Source: Alistipes senegalensis
GTDB taxonomy: Bacteria > Bacillota > Clostridia > Oscillospirales > Ruminococcaceae
NCBI GenBank assembly: GCA_023665275.1
Contig: JAMPEF010000001.1
Span: 477,841-541,840 of the forward strand
DNA: 64,000 nt
Direction: 5' to 3'
Part shown: positions 55,057 to 63,043 of the stretch, one piece after another
How the letters are laid out: each line of letters starts with the position of its first letter
Numbering within the stretch: position 1 is the stretch's first letter
Notes under the pieces: generated by a model
Database searches by the model: none
Seen by the model: the letters and a program-made list of their open reading frames with translations, nothing else
Told to the model about the DNA's origin: nothing
Made by a program: the position numbers and the translations under genes

Positions 55057-55635
55057 TCAGAACGGTAAATCGCCGTCACTGAGGATTTCCTCGTAATCGT
55101 TTACATTTCCATAGGACATACTGTTATTGTCAGGAATATCAGCCGACAAGGAATTATAATTATTGTTATAATCCTGCTGTGGCTGCTGATAACTGTAATT
55201 ATTCTGCTGTGGCGGATTATTATAACCACCCTGCTGACCGGAATAATTATTATTACTATAATTGTTATTATAGTTATTATTATTGTTGTAATTATTTCCG
55301 CCGGATTCAGACTTTGAGCCGGTAAATTCAACATTATCAACCTGAACCTGATATGAATAGTGCATAACATCGGGGTGATTCTTATCCTGATAATTATCCT
55401 GTCTGATTTCACCCTCAACACAAATCATACTGCCCTTTTTAAAGTAGCGGTTGATAAATTCTGCTGTCTGTCTCCATGCTGTACATCTGATAAAGTCAGC
55501 CTGTCTTTCACCAGTCTGTTTATCAACAAACTTACGATTGACAGCGATGCTGAATCCGCATGATACAATACCGCTTTGTGTCTGTCTGAGTACGGGGTCG
55601 GCTGTAAGCCTGCCCATTAAAATAACCTTATTCAT
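55057..55635 (-). CDS. ssb: Single-stranded DNA-binding protein
   Basis: SSB coats single-stranded DNA in replication and repair. The OB fold covers residues 1-110 (MNKVILMGRLTADPVLRQTQSG, FIRCTAWRQTAEFINRYFKKG). A linker rich in Asn, Tyr and Gln follows, ending in the conserved acidic tip DGDLPF that recruits partner proteins. At 192 residues it is longer than B. subtilis SsbA because of the linker. It sits between rpsF and rpsR, the usual Firmicute arrangement. Confidence 0.95.
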   Translation of the reverse strand: MNKVILMGRLTADPVLRQTQSGIVSCGFSIAVNRKFVDKQTGERQADFIRCTAWRQTAEFINRYFKKGSMICVEGEIRQDNYQDKNHPDVMHYSYQVQVDNVEFTGSKSESGGNNYNNNNNYNNNYSNNNYSGQQGGYNNPPQQNNYSYQQPQQDYNNNYNSLSADIPDNNSMSYGNVNDYEEILSDGDLPF

Positions 55636-55662
55636 CTGACCGCCTCCTTAAAAAAACATAAA

Positions 55663-55959
55663 TTATTCAACAACAGTAACGAGTGAACGGAGAACGCCGT
55701 CTGTGATATTAAGTCTTCTTGAGAGTTCAGCCGGATAATCAGGCTTTGACTCAAAAGTATAAATCACATAGTAACCCTCTGTTTCGTCCTCGATAGGATA
55801 TGCAAGCTTACGCTTACCCCAATCTTCATTGACTTCAACAGCTTCGGCGTGTCTTTCAATTCTCTGCTTGAACTTTTCAACAAGAGCCTTCATAGGTTCT
55901 TCACCGTTCTTGAGGCTGAAAACAACCATTACTTCATACTTAGCGGATACCTTTGCCAT
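55663..55959 (-). CDS. rpsF: 30S ribosomal protein S6
   Basis: S6 pairs with S18 on the small subunit. The 98-residue protein has YEVMVVFSLKNGEE, EDWGKRKLAYPIEDETEGYYVIYTF and LSRRLNITDGVLRSLVTVVE. I chose ATG 55959, which follows an AGGAGGAGG ribosome binding site; the longer frame from 56016 covers the leader hairpin and is not real. It is first in the rpsF-ssb-rpsR operon. Confidence 0.95.
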   Translation of the reverse strand: MAKVSAKYEVMVVFSLKNGEEPMKALVEKFKQRIERHAEAVEVNEDWGKRKLAYPIEDETEGYYVIYTFESKPDYPAELSRRLNITDGVLRSLVTVVE

Positions 55960-55984
55960 TAAAAATACACCTCCTCCTGAATTA

Positions 55985-56006
55985 TGCCCACAACTCACTA
56001 TGGGCA
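55985..56006 (-). other. Leader hairpin of rpsF
   Basis: TGCCCA and TGGGCA pair around a 10-base loop shortly before the rpsF ribosome binding site. Leaders here are known sites of S6:S18 autoregulation in many bacteria. I cannot confirm the consensus loop in this hairpin. Confidence 0.4.
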
Positions 56007-56041
56007 AGGATAACAATTATCGCTTTTCACGATACCTGATA

Positions 56042-56070
56042 ATTATACCATATAAAATACGGCTTGTCAA
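56042..56070 (-). promoter_or_regulatory. rpsF-ssb-rpsR promoter
   Basis: On the minus strand perfect TTGACA (56070-56065) and TATAAT (56047-56042) are 17 bp apart. Confidence 0.88.
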
Positions 56071-56116
56071 GGCTTTTCCGGAAATTTTTTTCAGAAATTT
56101 TAAAATTTATGTCATC

Positions 56117-56146
56117 TTGACAAATGCCGTCCGCAAATGGTATAAT
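56117..56146 (+). promoter_or_regulatory. Promoter of the second folC
   Basis: TTGACA (56117-56122) and TATAAT (56141-56146) have an 18-bp spacer, 30 bp before the ATG. Confidence 0.82.
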
Positions 56147-56176
56147 TATTAAAATATTTATGAAAGATGTGACATT

Positions 56177-57451
56177 ATGAATTATAATGAATATATTGAC
56201 TATTTAAAAGAAAGCTCCAACCGTGGAATATGTCTCGGACTGGAGAGAATTTCCGAACTTATGGAAAAACTCGACAATCCTCAGAATAAGACTAAAATAA
56301 TCCACGTCTCCGGTACTAACGGAAAAGGTTCATTCTGTGCGATGCTGTCGGCTATCCTGAAAAGTGCAGGCTACAGAACCGGAAATTTTTCCTCCCCTGC
56401 CCTCACCGGAATTACGGATAATTTCCGCATAGACTGTGAGGAAATATCAGAAAAAGATTTTACTGAAATTATGGATATTGTCTATCCGGCTTGCGAATCC
56501 ATGACCGACAAACCTACTGAATTTGAAATACTTACAGCCGTCGCATTTGAACTTTTTGCCCGTAAAGAGTGTGATATTGCTATAGTTGAATGCGGTATGG
56601 GTGGCGATACTGATTCAACAAATGTAATAACTGCTCCCCTGCTGTCTGTGATAACTAACGTCCAGAAAGACCACACGGCTATTTTAGGAAAAACTATTGA
56701 CGAAATAGCTACGCATAAAGCAGGAATTATCAAGCACGGCAGACCTGTTTTTTTCGGATGTGTGGATATTCCGGAAATTATAGAAAAAACTGCCCGTGAA
56801 AAAAATTCAGAACTTTTTACCGTTGATTATTCCGGAATAAAGTCGTGTTTTCCTGCTCCGATATGCAGTCTTTCGGGAACTTCATTCATGTACAGAGGCA
56901 TGAAAATAAATCTCTCACTTATCGGAACTCACCAGCTTAACAATGCCGTGAACGTCCTGAACTGCATTGAAATCCTTAAAAATAACGGTCTTGAAATTCC
57001 GTACAGTGCTATAAAATCCGGACTTGCAAGCGTAAAATGGCGTGGACGTTTTGAAATCCTCCGGAAAAATCCGCCTGTAATATTCGACGGTGCACATAAT
57101 CCCGACGGCGTGAAAAATATTTCCTGTACTATAGAACAGTGTTTCGGCAAAAAGAAATTAGCTTTTCTTATCGGCGTAATGGCTGACAAGGATTATGACT
57201 GCTATGCACATATTCTCCGTGACCATACAGAAATAGTTTTCACTGTAAGTCCGGATAATCCACGTTCCCTTGACTGTCAAACGCTTGCCGGAAGTTTTTC
57301 AGCTAACGGAATACCGGCGTGTGCCTTTCATGAACTTGAATACGGAGTAGAATCCGCATATTCGTATGCAAAAGAACATGACATACCACTTATTGCTATG
57401 GGTTCGCTCTATATGTATAAAGATTTTATCAATTCACTTAACAAAATATAA
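56177..57451 (+). CDS. folC: Folylpolyglutamate synthase/dihydrofolate synthase (second copy)
   Basis: The 424-residue Mur-ligase-family protein has the P-loop SGTNGKGS, FSSPALTGITDNFRID, VECGMGGDTDSTN and FDGAHNPDGVKN. It has the same domain order and motifs as the copy at 537-1826 but a clearly different sequence, so this is old duplication or separate origin rather than a recent copy. The first copy lacks the Asp in GGHNP where this one has DGAHNP. Which of the two carries the dihydrofolate synthase step cannot be told by eye. It is monocistronic with its own promoter and terminator. Confidence 0.9.
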   Translation: MNYNEYIDYLKESSNRGICLGLERISELMEKLDNPQNKTKIIHVSGTNGKGSFCAMLSAILKSAGYRTGNFSSPALTGITDNFRIDCEEISEKDFTEIMDIVYPACESMTDKPTEFEILTAVAFELFARKECDIAIVECGMGGDTDSTNVITAPLLSVITNVQKDHTAILGKTIDEIATHKAGIIKHGRPVFFGCVDIPEIIEKTAREKNSELFTVDYSGIKSCFPAPICSLSGTSFMYRGMKINLSLIGTHQLNNAVNVLNCIEILKNNGLEIPYSAIKSGLASVKWRGRFEILRKNPPVIFDGAHNPDGVKNISCTIEQCFGKKKLAFLIGVMADKDYDCYAHILRDHTEIVFTVSPDNPRSLDCQTLAGSFSANGIPACAFHELEYGVESAYSYAKEHDIPLIAMGSLYMYKDFINSLNKI

Positions 57452-57486
57452 AGTATCATTCCAGCAAGTTGTCATACTTCTTTTTT
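57451..57486 (+). terminator. Terminator of the second folC
   Basis: AAGTAT and ATACTT pair at the ends of a hairpin (57451-57479), followed by a T-run at 57481-57486. Confidence 0.6.
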
Positions 57487-57488
57487 AA

Positions 57489-57932
57489 TTAATAATCATC
57501 TAAATCAATATAATCATATACAGTAAGATATTTTTCATGCGTTCCGCCATCTATTTTTTCCAAAACGTCCCATTTGTCGCTGTTAAGGTAATAATTTTTA
57601 CCATCTGTTTCCAGTGAACCATAAATCACAAATTTAGTCAGTTCACAACGGCATATGTATCCTGAAATATCTTTTCGGGGGTCTGCACCTGTCAGCTCCA
57701 CAAGGCAGACGGTTGAATCGTCTTCAATATTGTATATATAACAACCGCTGTCGGTGCTATATGGTGTTATGAAATAAACTATGTAAAATTCTTTTTCATA
57801 GTCAATATCTTCCGGCTGTACAACAAATTTTACCGGAATAAAATACAACAAAATCAAAACTGCAACAACTACGCCAAAAGTCAATAAAATTATTTTTATA
57901 GTTTTTGCAATGATTTTTAATATTTTCTTCAT
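57489..57932 (-). CDS. Membrane-anchored hypothetical protein (147 aa)
   Basis: A single N-terminal membrane helix (IILLTFGVVVAVLILLYFIPV) anchors an extracytoplasmic domain of about 110 residues (FYIVYFITPYSTDSGCYIYNIEDD...YICRCELTKFVIYG). No family is recognised. It begins 2 bp after the coaX stop, so it is cotranscribed with coaX. The two cysteines in YICRCE could form a disulfide or be free; this is not evident. Confidence 0.7.
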   Translation of the reverse strand: MKKILKIIAKTIKIILLTFGVVVAVLILLYFIPVKFVVQPEDIDYEKEFYIVYFITPYSTDSGCYIYNIEDDSTVCLVELTGADPRKDISGYICRCELTKFVIYGSLETDGKNYYLNSDKWDVLEKIDGGTHEKYLTVYDYIDLDDY

Positions 57933-57934
57933 AA

Positions 57935-58717
57935 TCAGCCAGACTTTCGGGATTTATTTTTTCTGTAAATAATAGTAAGTCCCTTTATTAGCAGACCACT
58001 ATCAAGAATAATATCACGTCTGCACAACGGAATAACAAGTTCAGAAAGTCCGCCGGTAGCAATGACTGTACATTTTTCACCCAATTCTTGCTCAATGCGT
58101 TCTATTATGCCGTCCAACGCACAGGCATTAGAATACAACATACCGCTTTTCATACAGTCTATTGTATTAGTTCCGATTACTTTTTCCGGCTTTTCAAAAT
58201 TGATACGTGGCAGTTGTGCAGTTTTTGAAATCAGTGCATCTGTAGCCGTACCCATTCCGGCTATGATAAGTCCGCCTATGTAATTTCTGTTCCTGTCGAC
58301 TACCGATACAGTAGTAGCCGTTCCCATGTCAATAATAATCTGTGGCACGGGGTATTGATTTATTCCGGCGACGGCATCAACAACCTGGTCGCTACCAAGC
58401 TGTGCCGGATTGTCAATAAGGATATTGAGACCGGTTTTCACACCAGGGCTTATTATCATTACATCAATGCCAAAAAGTTTCTTTATAGCCTCAGTGACGG
58501 TCGACGTGACAGACGGCACAACAGATGACATTACAGCATCATTGACATCATTTGTTTTAAAATTATTCATTTCAAGGATATTTTTTATCAGCGACGCATA
58601 TTCAGCAGCCGTCGCCTGATGATTAGTTGAAATCCTCTCAAAAAGTACCACGTTGTTGTTTTCGTCCATACAGCCGAAAACTATATTAGTATTTCCTATA
58701 TCTACAGCTAAAAGCAT
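57935..58717 (-). CDS. coaX: Type III pantothenate kinase
   Basis: CoaX phosphorylates pantothenate, the first committed step to coenzyme A. The 260-residue ASKHA-fold protein has LLAVDIGNTNIVFGCMD (phosphate loop), GSDQVVDAVAGI, IIDMGTATTVSVVD and the C-terminal ATGGLSELV. Its AGGAGGT ribosome binding site lies inside the last codons of the upstream half-hsdS, which ends 2 bases before it. The next CoA enzyme, CoaBC, is encoded 2 kb away on the other strand. Confidence 0.94.
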   Translation of the reverse strand: MLLAVDIGNTNIVFGCMDENNNVVLFERISTNHQATAAEYASLIKNILEMNNFKTNDVNDAVMSSVVPSVTSTVTEAIKKLFGIDVMIISPGVKTGLNILIDNPAQLGSDQVVDAVAGINQYPVPQIIIDMGTATTVSVVDRNRNYIGGLIIAGMGTATDALISKTAQLPRINFEKPEKVIGTNTIDCMKSGMLYSNACALDGIIERIEQELGEKCTVIATGGLSELVIPLCRRDIILDSGLLIKGLTIIYRKNKSRKSG

Positions 58718-58719
58718 AA

Positions 58720-59364
58720 TTATTTTACCTCCTGTTTTCCTGTTGTATATTCATAAATAAGTGATTTTTTGTATTCCTTAAGATTTTTAATCATATTTTC
58801 CAAATCAGAAATAGTTTTATCAACTTCTTCACACTTATCGTCTAAAAAATCAGCAATTTTTTTCTGTTCCTCAATTGGCGGTACAGGTATGAATGTATTG
58901 CCAAAATCCGAAAATGCGATATTCTTTCCATCACGCAAACTCATACTATATGAATTCATTTTATCTATAAAACTTTGGTTTTTAAAAAGATATTTATAAT
59001 ATCTGTCAGATATTTCCATTATAGGATAGAACACTTGATATGCAGGAGAAACTACACCCTCATGTACACTGTATTCAAAGCCACCTTGAAAACTTCTTAA
59101 ACTAATGCAATAATTGCCTTTATGTATCGTTTTAAATTGGTTCAAATCTGTTTTTTCGCTAACTTTTACCGCAGTGTTTGTTGCCATTTCTTCAAATAAA
59201 GACTGAGGAATAACTCCAAATTTTTGTGTCGGCGAAAGTAATTGAAGATTGATTGTATTTCCTCTCTCACTTCTTTGAGTGAATATGTATTTTCCTTTCA
59301 TAAAACTCCAATTATACGGACATATACCAATCCATTCAATACCACTGTCTTTCATTTGTCTCAT
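58720..59364 (-). CDS. hsdS: Half-size type I specificity subunit HsdS (copy 4)
   Basis: This 214-residue protein has one target recognition domain framed by MKDSGIEWIGICPYNW and one conserved helix, PPIEEQKKIADFLDDKCEEVDKTI, ending EYKKSLIYEYTTGKQEVK. These ends match copy 3. Half-size HsdS proteins are known to dimerise and recognise palindromic bipartite sites, so it need not be a pseudogene; it could also be a truncated copy. AAAGGAGA precedes ATG 59364. It is tightly upstream of coaX and has no hsdM or hsdR near it. Confidence 0.85.
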   Translation of the reverse strand: MRQMKDSGIEWIGICPYNWSFMKGKYIFTQRSERGNTINLQLLSPTQKFGVIPQSLFEEMATNTAVKVSEKTDLNQFKTIHKGNYCISLRSFQGGFEYSVHEGVVSPAYQVFYPIMEISDRYYKYLFKNQSFIDKMNSYSMSLRDGKNIAFSDFGNTFIPVPPIEEQKKIADFLDDKCEEVDKTISDLENMIKNLKEYKKSLIYEYTTGKQEVK

Positions 59365-59421
59365 ATAAAAATATCTCCTTTCCCTTCCAATATAAATAAT
59401 TATAACATAAAATCCTCATGA

Positions 59422-60102
59422 TTATATAAATTTATTTGCATCTTCCCAGCGTATAAAGCATTTATATTTTATTACAACAATATTTCTCGGTATAAAATAA
59501 TCATCTGTTTCAAGAACATATTTTCCGTGTGGAAGATAGAATACTATAAATTTTCTTCGTCCTCCAAATCTTAAACGTTCCCCCTCAAATGCGTGGTCGA
59601 CTTCAATTTTTGTATATATGGCTGAATCGTCCATGTTCCCCCATATATGTTCCCATATGGCATAGATTGCAAGGCATATCAGCGTTACCGGCAGAATAAC
59701 CGCAAGAGTTACAAACATAGTCTCCACACCTTTTGACAGCATCACGAAAAAAGCAAATATAAGTTCAAATCCGATTACAATTGCCGAAGAAATGAGAAAT
59801 AATTTTTTATCTGTCTGAAACTCATCTTTCATTCTGTCGGGGAGTTTTTTCCATTCTGGCGGACTTGCTCCGGCAATTTTCTTTTTTTCGTCCGGCGTAA
59901 GATGATGTATTATAACATAGTCAACGACAAGCGTGAGCAATATAATCGCAATACTTACGACTGAAAGATACATGAAACCATCTTCCATGCTTTTAAGTAC
60001 AATATATGATATTGCTATAATTACAAAACACGCAACAAACATTGAAAAAATTATGGGTATGGACTGTCCTAAAAAAATATGTCTGTATTTAAGCCTTTTC
60101 AT
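59422..60102 (-). CDS. Four-helix membrane protein of unknown function
   Basis: The 226-residue protein has two N-terminal membrane helices (IIFSMFVACFVIIAISYIVL, VVSIAIILLTLVVDYVII), a cytosolic charged loop with DEKKKIAGASPPEW, two more helices near residues 105-155, and a soluble C-terminal domain with beta strands (KFIVFYLPHGKYVLETDDYFIP). No family is recognised. A GGAGGG ribosome binding site precedes ATG 60102. It precedes the half-hsdS by 57 bp and may be in the same transcript. Confidence 0.72.
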   Translation of the reverse strand: MKRLKYRHIFLGQSIPIIFSMFVACFVIIAISYIVLKSMEDGFMYLSVVSIAIILLTLVVDYVIIHHLTPDEKKKIAGASPPEWKKLPDRMKDEFQTDKKLFLISSAIVIGFELIFAFFVMLSKGVETMFVTLAVILPVTLICLAIYAIWEHIWGNMDDSAIYTKIEVDHAFEGERLRFGGRRKFIVFYLPHGKYVLETDDYFIPRNIVVIKYKCFIRWEDANKFI

Positions 60103-60177
60103 AATAATCCCTCCTGATTATCATTATTATAGCATACTGCACGGGAAAAATCCAGTAATTTACAAAAATAATTGAGA

Positions 60178-60206
60178 TTGACAAAAAGTCCCGTATACTG
60201 TAAAAT
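60178..60206 (+). promoter_or_regulatory. Promoter of the hypothetical-coaBC unit
   Basis: TTGACA (60178-60183) and TAAAAT (60201-60206) are 17 bp apart. Confidence 0.8.
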
Positions 60207-60227
60207 ATTATAAGAGGTGATTTTTTT

Positions 60228-60656
60228 ATGGAAGAATTAATGGTATATGGTATTTTTGCAGACCTGAATTTAAAATCAGAAAAATTATATCAGGAAAAAC
60301 TTGATACACTTTTTCTTGAAAATCCTGATAATAATAATCTGCTTGAACTTGAATTACTTTCCGGAAATATTTCAGAAAGTATAATTTATATAACAAATCA
60401 TATAAATTTAAATAATATTAAAATTGAGTTATTTAAAAAAAATCTTGCTGAATATCTTAAAAAATTATATCTTGAAATGGATATAGACTATTTTTGTGAC
60501 CTCTGCCATAAAATATGGAATTTAAGACTTCCGGAAAATATCGTAAATGACGAATATTTCAGCATACTTAGTTATGTACATGATGGTTCTTGGCTAGGAT
60601 GGGAATATGCAAGAAAAAATTTTGAAAATTTATTTTCACATTACGAATTAATTTAA
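60228..60656 (+). CDS. AT-rich hypothetical protein (142 aa)
   Basis: The acidic, helix-rich product (YGIFADLNLKSEKLYQEKLDTLFLENPDNNN, later DYFCDLCHKIWNLRLPENIV and HDGSWLGWEYARKNFENLF) has no recognised domain. ATG 60228 follows GAGGTGATT. It is 14 bp ahead of coaBC and shares its promoter. Its base composition is more AT-rich than coaBC, so it may be a later insertion ahead of that gene. Confidence 0.65.
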   Translation: MEELMVYGIFADLNLKSEKLYQEKLDTLFLENPDNNNLLELELLSGNISESIIYITNHINLNNIKIELFKKNLAEYLKKLYLEMDIDYFCDLCHKIWNLRLPENIVNDEYFSILSYVHDGSWLGWEYARKNFENLFSHYELI

Positions 60657-60670
60657 AAGGAGAATTTTAA

Positions 60671-61882
60671 ATGCTTACAGGAAAAACAATATTATTAGGA
60701 GTTTCCGGCTCTATAGCAGTTTATAAAATATGCAACCTCGCACGAATGCTCACAAAATCAGGTGCGGAAGTCCACATTTCCATGACGCCTAATGCCACAA
60801 ATTTCGTACACCCCTTGACTTTTGAGACACTCACGCAAAATAAGTGCCTTATTGATACTTTTGACAGGAATTTCCAGTACAGTGTGGAACACGTAGCCAT
60901 AGCCAAAAAAGCCGACGTCGTAATGATTGCACCGGCATCAGCAAACGTAATCGGGAAAATAGCCAATGGTATAGCAGACGATATGTTGACAACTACAGTT
61001 ATGGCTTGTCCGTGCAGAAAAATAATAGCTCCGGCAATGAATCATAATATGTTGCACAATCCGATTGTACAGGACAATATAAACAAACTGAAAAAATTCG
61101 GCTATGAAATAGTACCGTCCGTCAACGGAATGCTTGCCAATCGTGATATAGGTGACGGAAAACTTCCCGACGAGGAAACGCTTTTTGAATATATAGTCCG
61201 TGAAATTGCTTTTGAAAAGGATTTACAGGGCAGAAAAATAATGATTACAGCAGGTGCAACCCGTGAAAATATCGACCCTGTACGCTTTATAACTAACCAT
61301 TCAAGCGGAAAAATGGGTTTTGCACTTGCAAGGATAGCCATGTTAAGAGGTGCGGACGTGACTGTAATTGCCGGACATACAGACGTAAAACCACCGATGT
61401 TTGTAGACGTTGTAAACGTCGAATCGGCAGAAGATATGTTCCGTGAAGTGACCACACGTCAGACGGATTTTGATATAATTATAAAAGCCGCCGCTGTCGC
61501 CGACTATACACCCGTTACGACAGCCGACAATAAAATTAAAAAATCCAACGGAGATATGTCCATATCGCTGAAACGTACTAAAGATATTCTGCAATATATA
61601 GGTGAAAACAAGCCAGTCGCACAGGTCATATGCGGATTTTCCATGGAAACGGAAAACGTAATTGAAAACTCACGAAAAAAACTTGAAAGAAAAAAATGTG
61701 ATATGATTTGTGCAAACTCCCTGAAAACTGCCGGAGCAGGTTTCGGGACTGATACAAATATCATCACTCTTATAACGAATAATAATATAGAAGAACTTCC
61801 GATAATGTCAAAAGAACAGGTCGCCGGAATTATCCTCACACGGCTTGATGAGTTGTATAAAAGAAACAATCAGTTGACATAA
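60671..61882 (+). CDS. coaBC: Bifunctional phosphopantothenoylcysteine synthetase/decarboxylase
   Basis: CoaBC performs two steps of coenzyme A synthesis. The CoaC flavin decarboxylase domain (about 1-180) has LGVSGSIAVYK, the His in VEHVAIAKKAD, and APAMNHNM. The CoaB synthetase domain (about 185-403) has ITAGATRENIDPVRFITNHSSGKMG and AAAVADYTP. AAAAGGAG precedes ATG 60671. The -35 of the aroC promoter lies in its last codons. Confidence 0.95.
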   Translation: MLTGKTILLGVSGSIAVYKICNLARMLTKSGAEVHISMTPNATNFVHPLTFETLTQNKCLIDTFDRNFQYSVEHVAIAKKADVVMIAPASANVIGKIANGIADDMLTTTVMACPCRKIIAPAMNHNMLHNPIVQDNINKLKKFGYEIVPSVNGMLANRDIGDGKLPDEETLFEYIVREIAFEKDLQGRKIMITAGATRENIDPVRFITNHSSGKMGFALARIAMLRGADVTVIAGHTDVKPPMFVDVVNVESAEDMFREVTTRQTDFDIIIKAAAVADYTPVTTADNKIKKSNGDMSISLKRTKDILQYIGENKPVAQVICGFSMETENVIENSRKKLERKKCDMICANSLKTAGAGFGTDTNIITLITNNNIEELPIMSKEQVAGIILTRLDELYKRNNQLT

Positions 61883-61902
61883 TTTTCAATATATGTTATA
61901 AT
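61874..61902 (+). promoter_or_regulatory. aroC promoter
   Basis: TTGACA (61874-61879, inside the end of coaBC) and TATAAT (61897-61902) are 17 bp apart. The TTG start follows 20 bp later. Confidence 0.85.
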
Positions 61903-61921
61903 TTCGTGGGAGATGATTTAA

Positions 61922-63013
61922 TTGAAAAATACATTTGGTGAAAGCGTTTCGGTTACAATTTTCGGCGAAAGTCATGGCGTCATGATAGGTGCAGTCCTTG
62001 ACGGTTTAGCACCCGGAATAGAAGTCGACGAAGATTTTATAGCGTCACAGATGGAATTAAGAAAATCTGTAGGTGCATTATCCACTGCACGTCGGGAAGC
62101 TGATAAAGTCAGAATAGTAAGTGGTGTATTTAACGGGAAGACTACCGGAACACCTATAACTTTTATAATCGAAAACAACGATACAAGAAGTAAAGATTAC
62201 GGCGAACTGGCATATAAAGCCCGTCCGGGTCATGCAGATTACACTGCACAGATGAAGTATCATGGTTTTCAGGATTTCAGAGGTGGCGGACACTTTTCAG
62301 GACGTATAACCGCCGGACTTGTCGCTTCCGGAGCTGTTGCTATAAACGCTCTCAGAAAAAAAGAAATCTATATTGGTACGCATATACTCACGTGTGCAGA
62401 AGTCCGTGACAGAGATTTTAACAATCTCACAGACGATATAAACACACTTAACAATCTTGAATTTGCCGTCCTTGATGACAATTCAAAAAATCAAATGACT
62501 GAAAAAATCGAACAGGCTAAAAGAAACGGCGACAGCGTCGGCGGAACTCTTGAAACTGTAGTTACAGGATTTCCGGCAGGTGTCGGTGAGCCGTGGTTTG
62601 ATACTATGGAGAGTGTACTTGCACATATACTTTTCAGTGTACCAGCTGTAAAAGGTGTTGAGTTCGGGGACGGATTTGACATAACGGAAAAATTCGGCAG
62701 TACCGCAAATGATGCCTACTACTCCGAAAACGGAAAAGTCTGCACAAAAACTAATCATAACGGCGGAATTTTAGGCGGAATAACTAACGGTATGCCTATT
62801 GTTTTCCGTACCGCTGTAAAGCCTACACCGTCCATTTATAAGGAACAGAACACAATTGACCTCAACACCATGCAGGAAACTACTTTACAGATAAAAGGTC
62901 GTCATGACCCTGCAATAGTACACCGTGCAAGAGTCGTTGTTGACAGCGTGACAGCACTTGTTTTATGCGACCAGTTAGCTTTGAGATACGGCACAGACTG
63001 GTTAGCCGAATAA
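61922..63013 (+). CDS. aroC: Chorismate synthase
   Basis: AroC makes chorismate from EPSP with reduced FMN. The 363-residue protein has GESHGVMIGAVLDGLAPG, RPGHADYTAQMKYHGFQDFRGGGHFSGRITA and RHDPAIVHRARVVVDSVTALVL. It starts at TTG 61922 with GGGAGATG upstream; no ATG is near. A DAHP synthase gene follows 30 bp later, so the two shikimate enzymes form an operon. Confidence 0.95.
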   Translation: MKNTFGESVSVTIFGESHGVMIGAVLDGLAPGIEVDEDFIASQMELRKSVGALSTARREADKVRIVSGVFNGKTTGTPITFIIENNDTRSKDYGELAYKARPGHADYTAQMKYHGFQDFRGGGHFSGRITAGLVASGAVAINALRKKEIYIGTHILTCAEVRDRDFNNLTDDINTLNNLEFAVLDDNSKNQMTEKIEQAKRNGDSVGGTLETVVTGFPAGVGEPWFDTMESVLAHILFSVPAVKGVEFGDGFDITEKFGSTANDAYYSENGKVCTKTNHNGGILGGITNGMPIVFRTAVKPTPSIYKEQNTIDLNTMQETTLQIKGRHDPAIVHRARVVVDSVTALVLCDQLALRYGTDWLAE

Positions 63014-63043
63014 TTTAAATAAAAGAAAGGAAGTTTTTTAATT

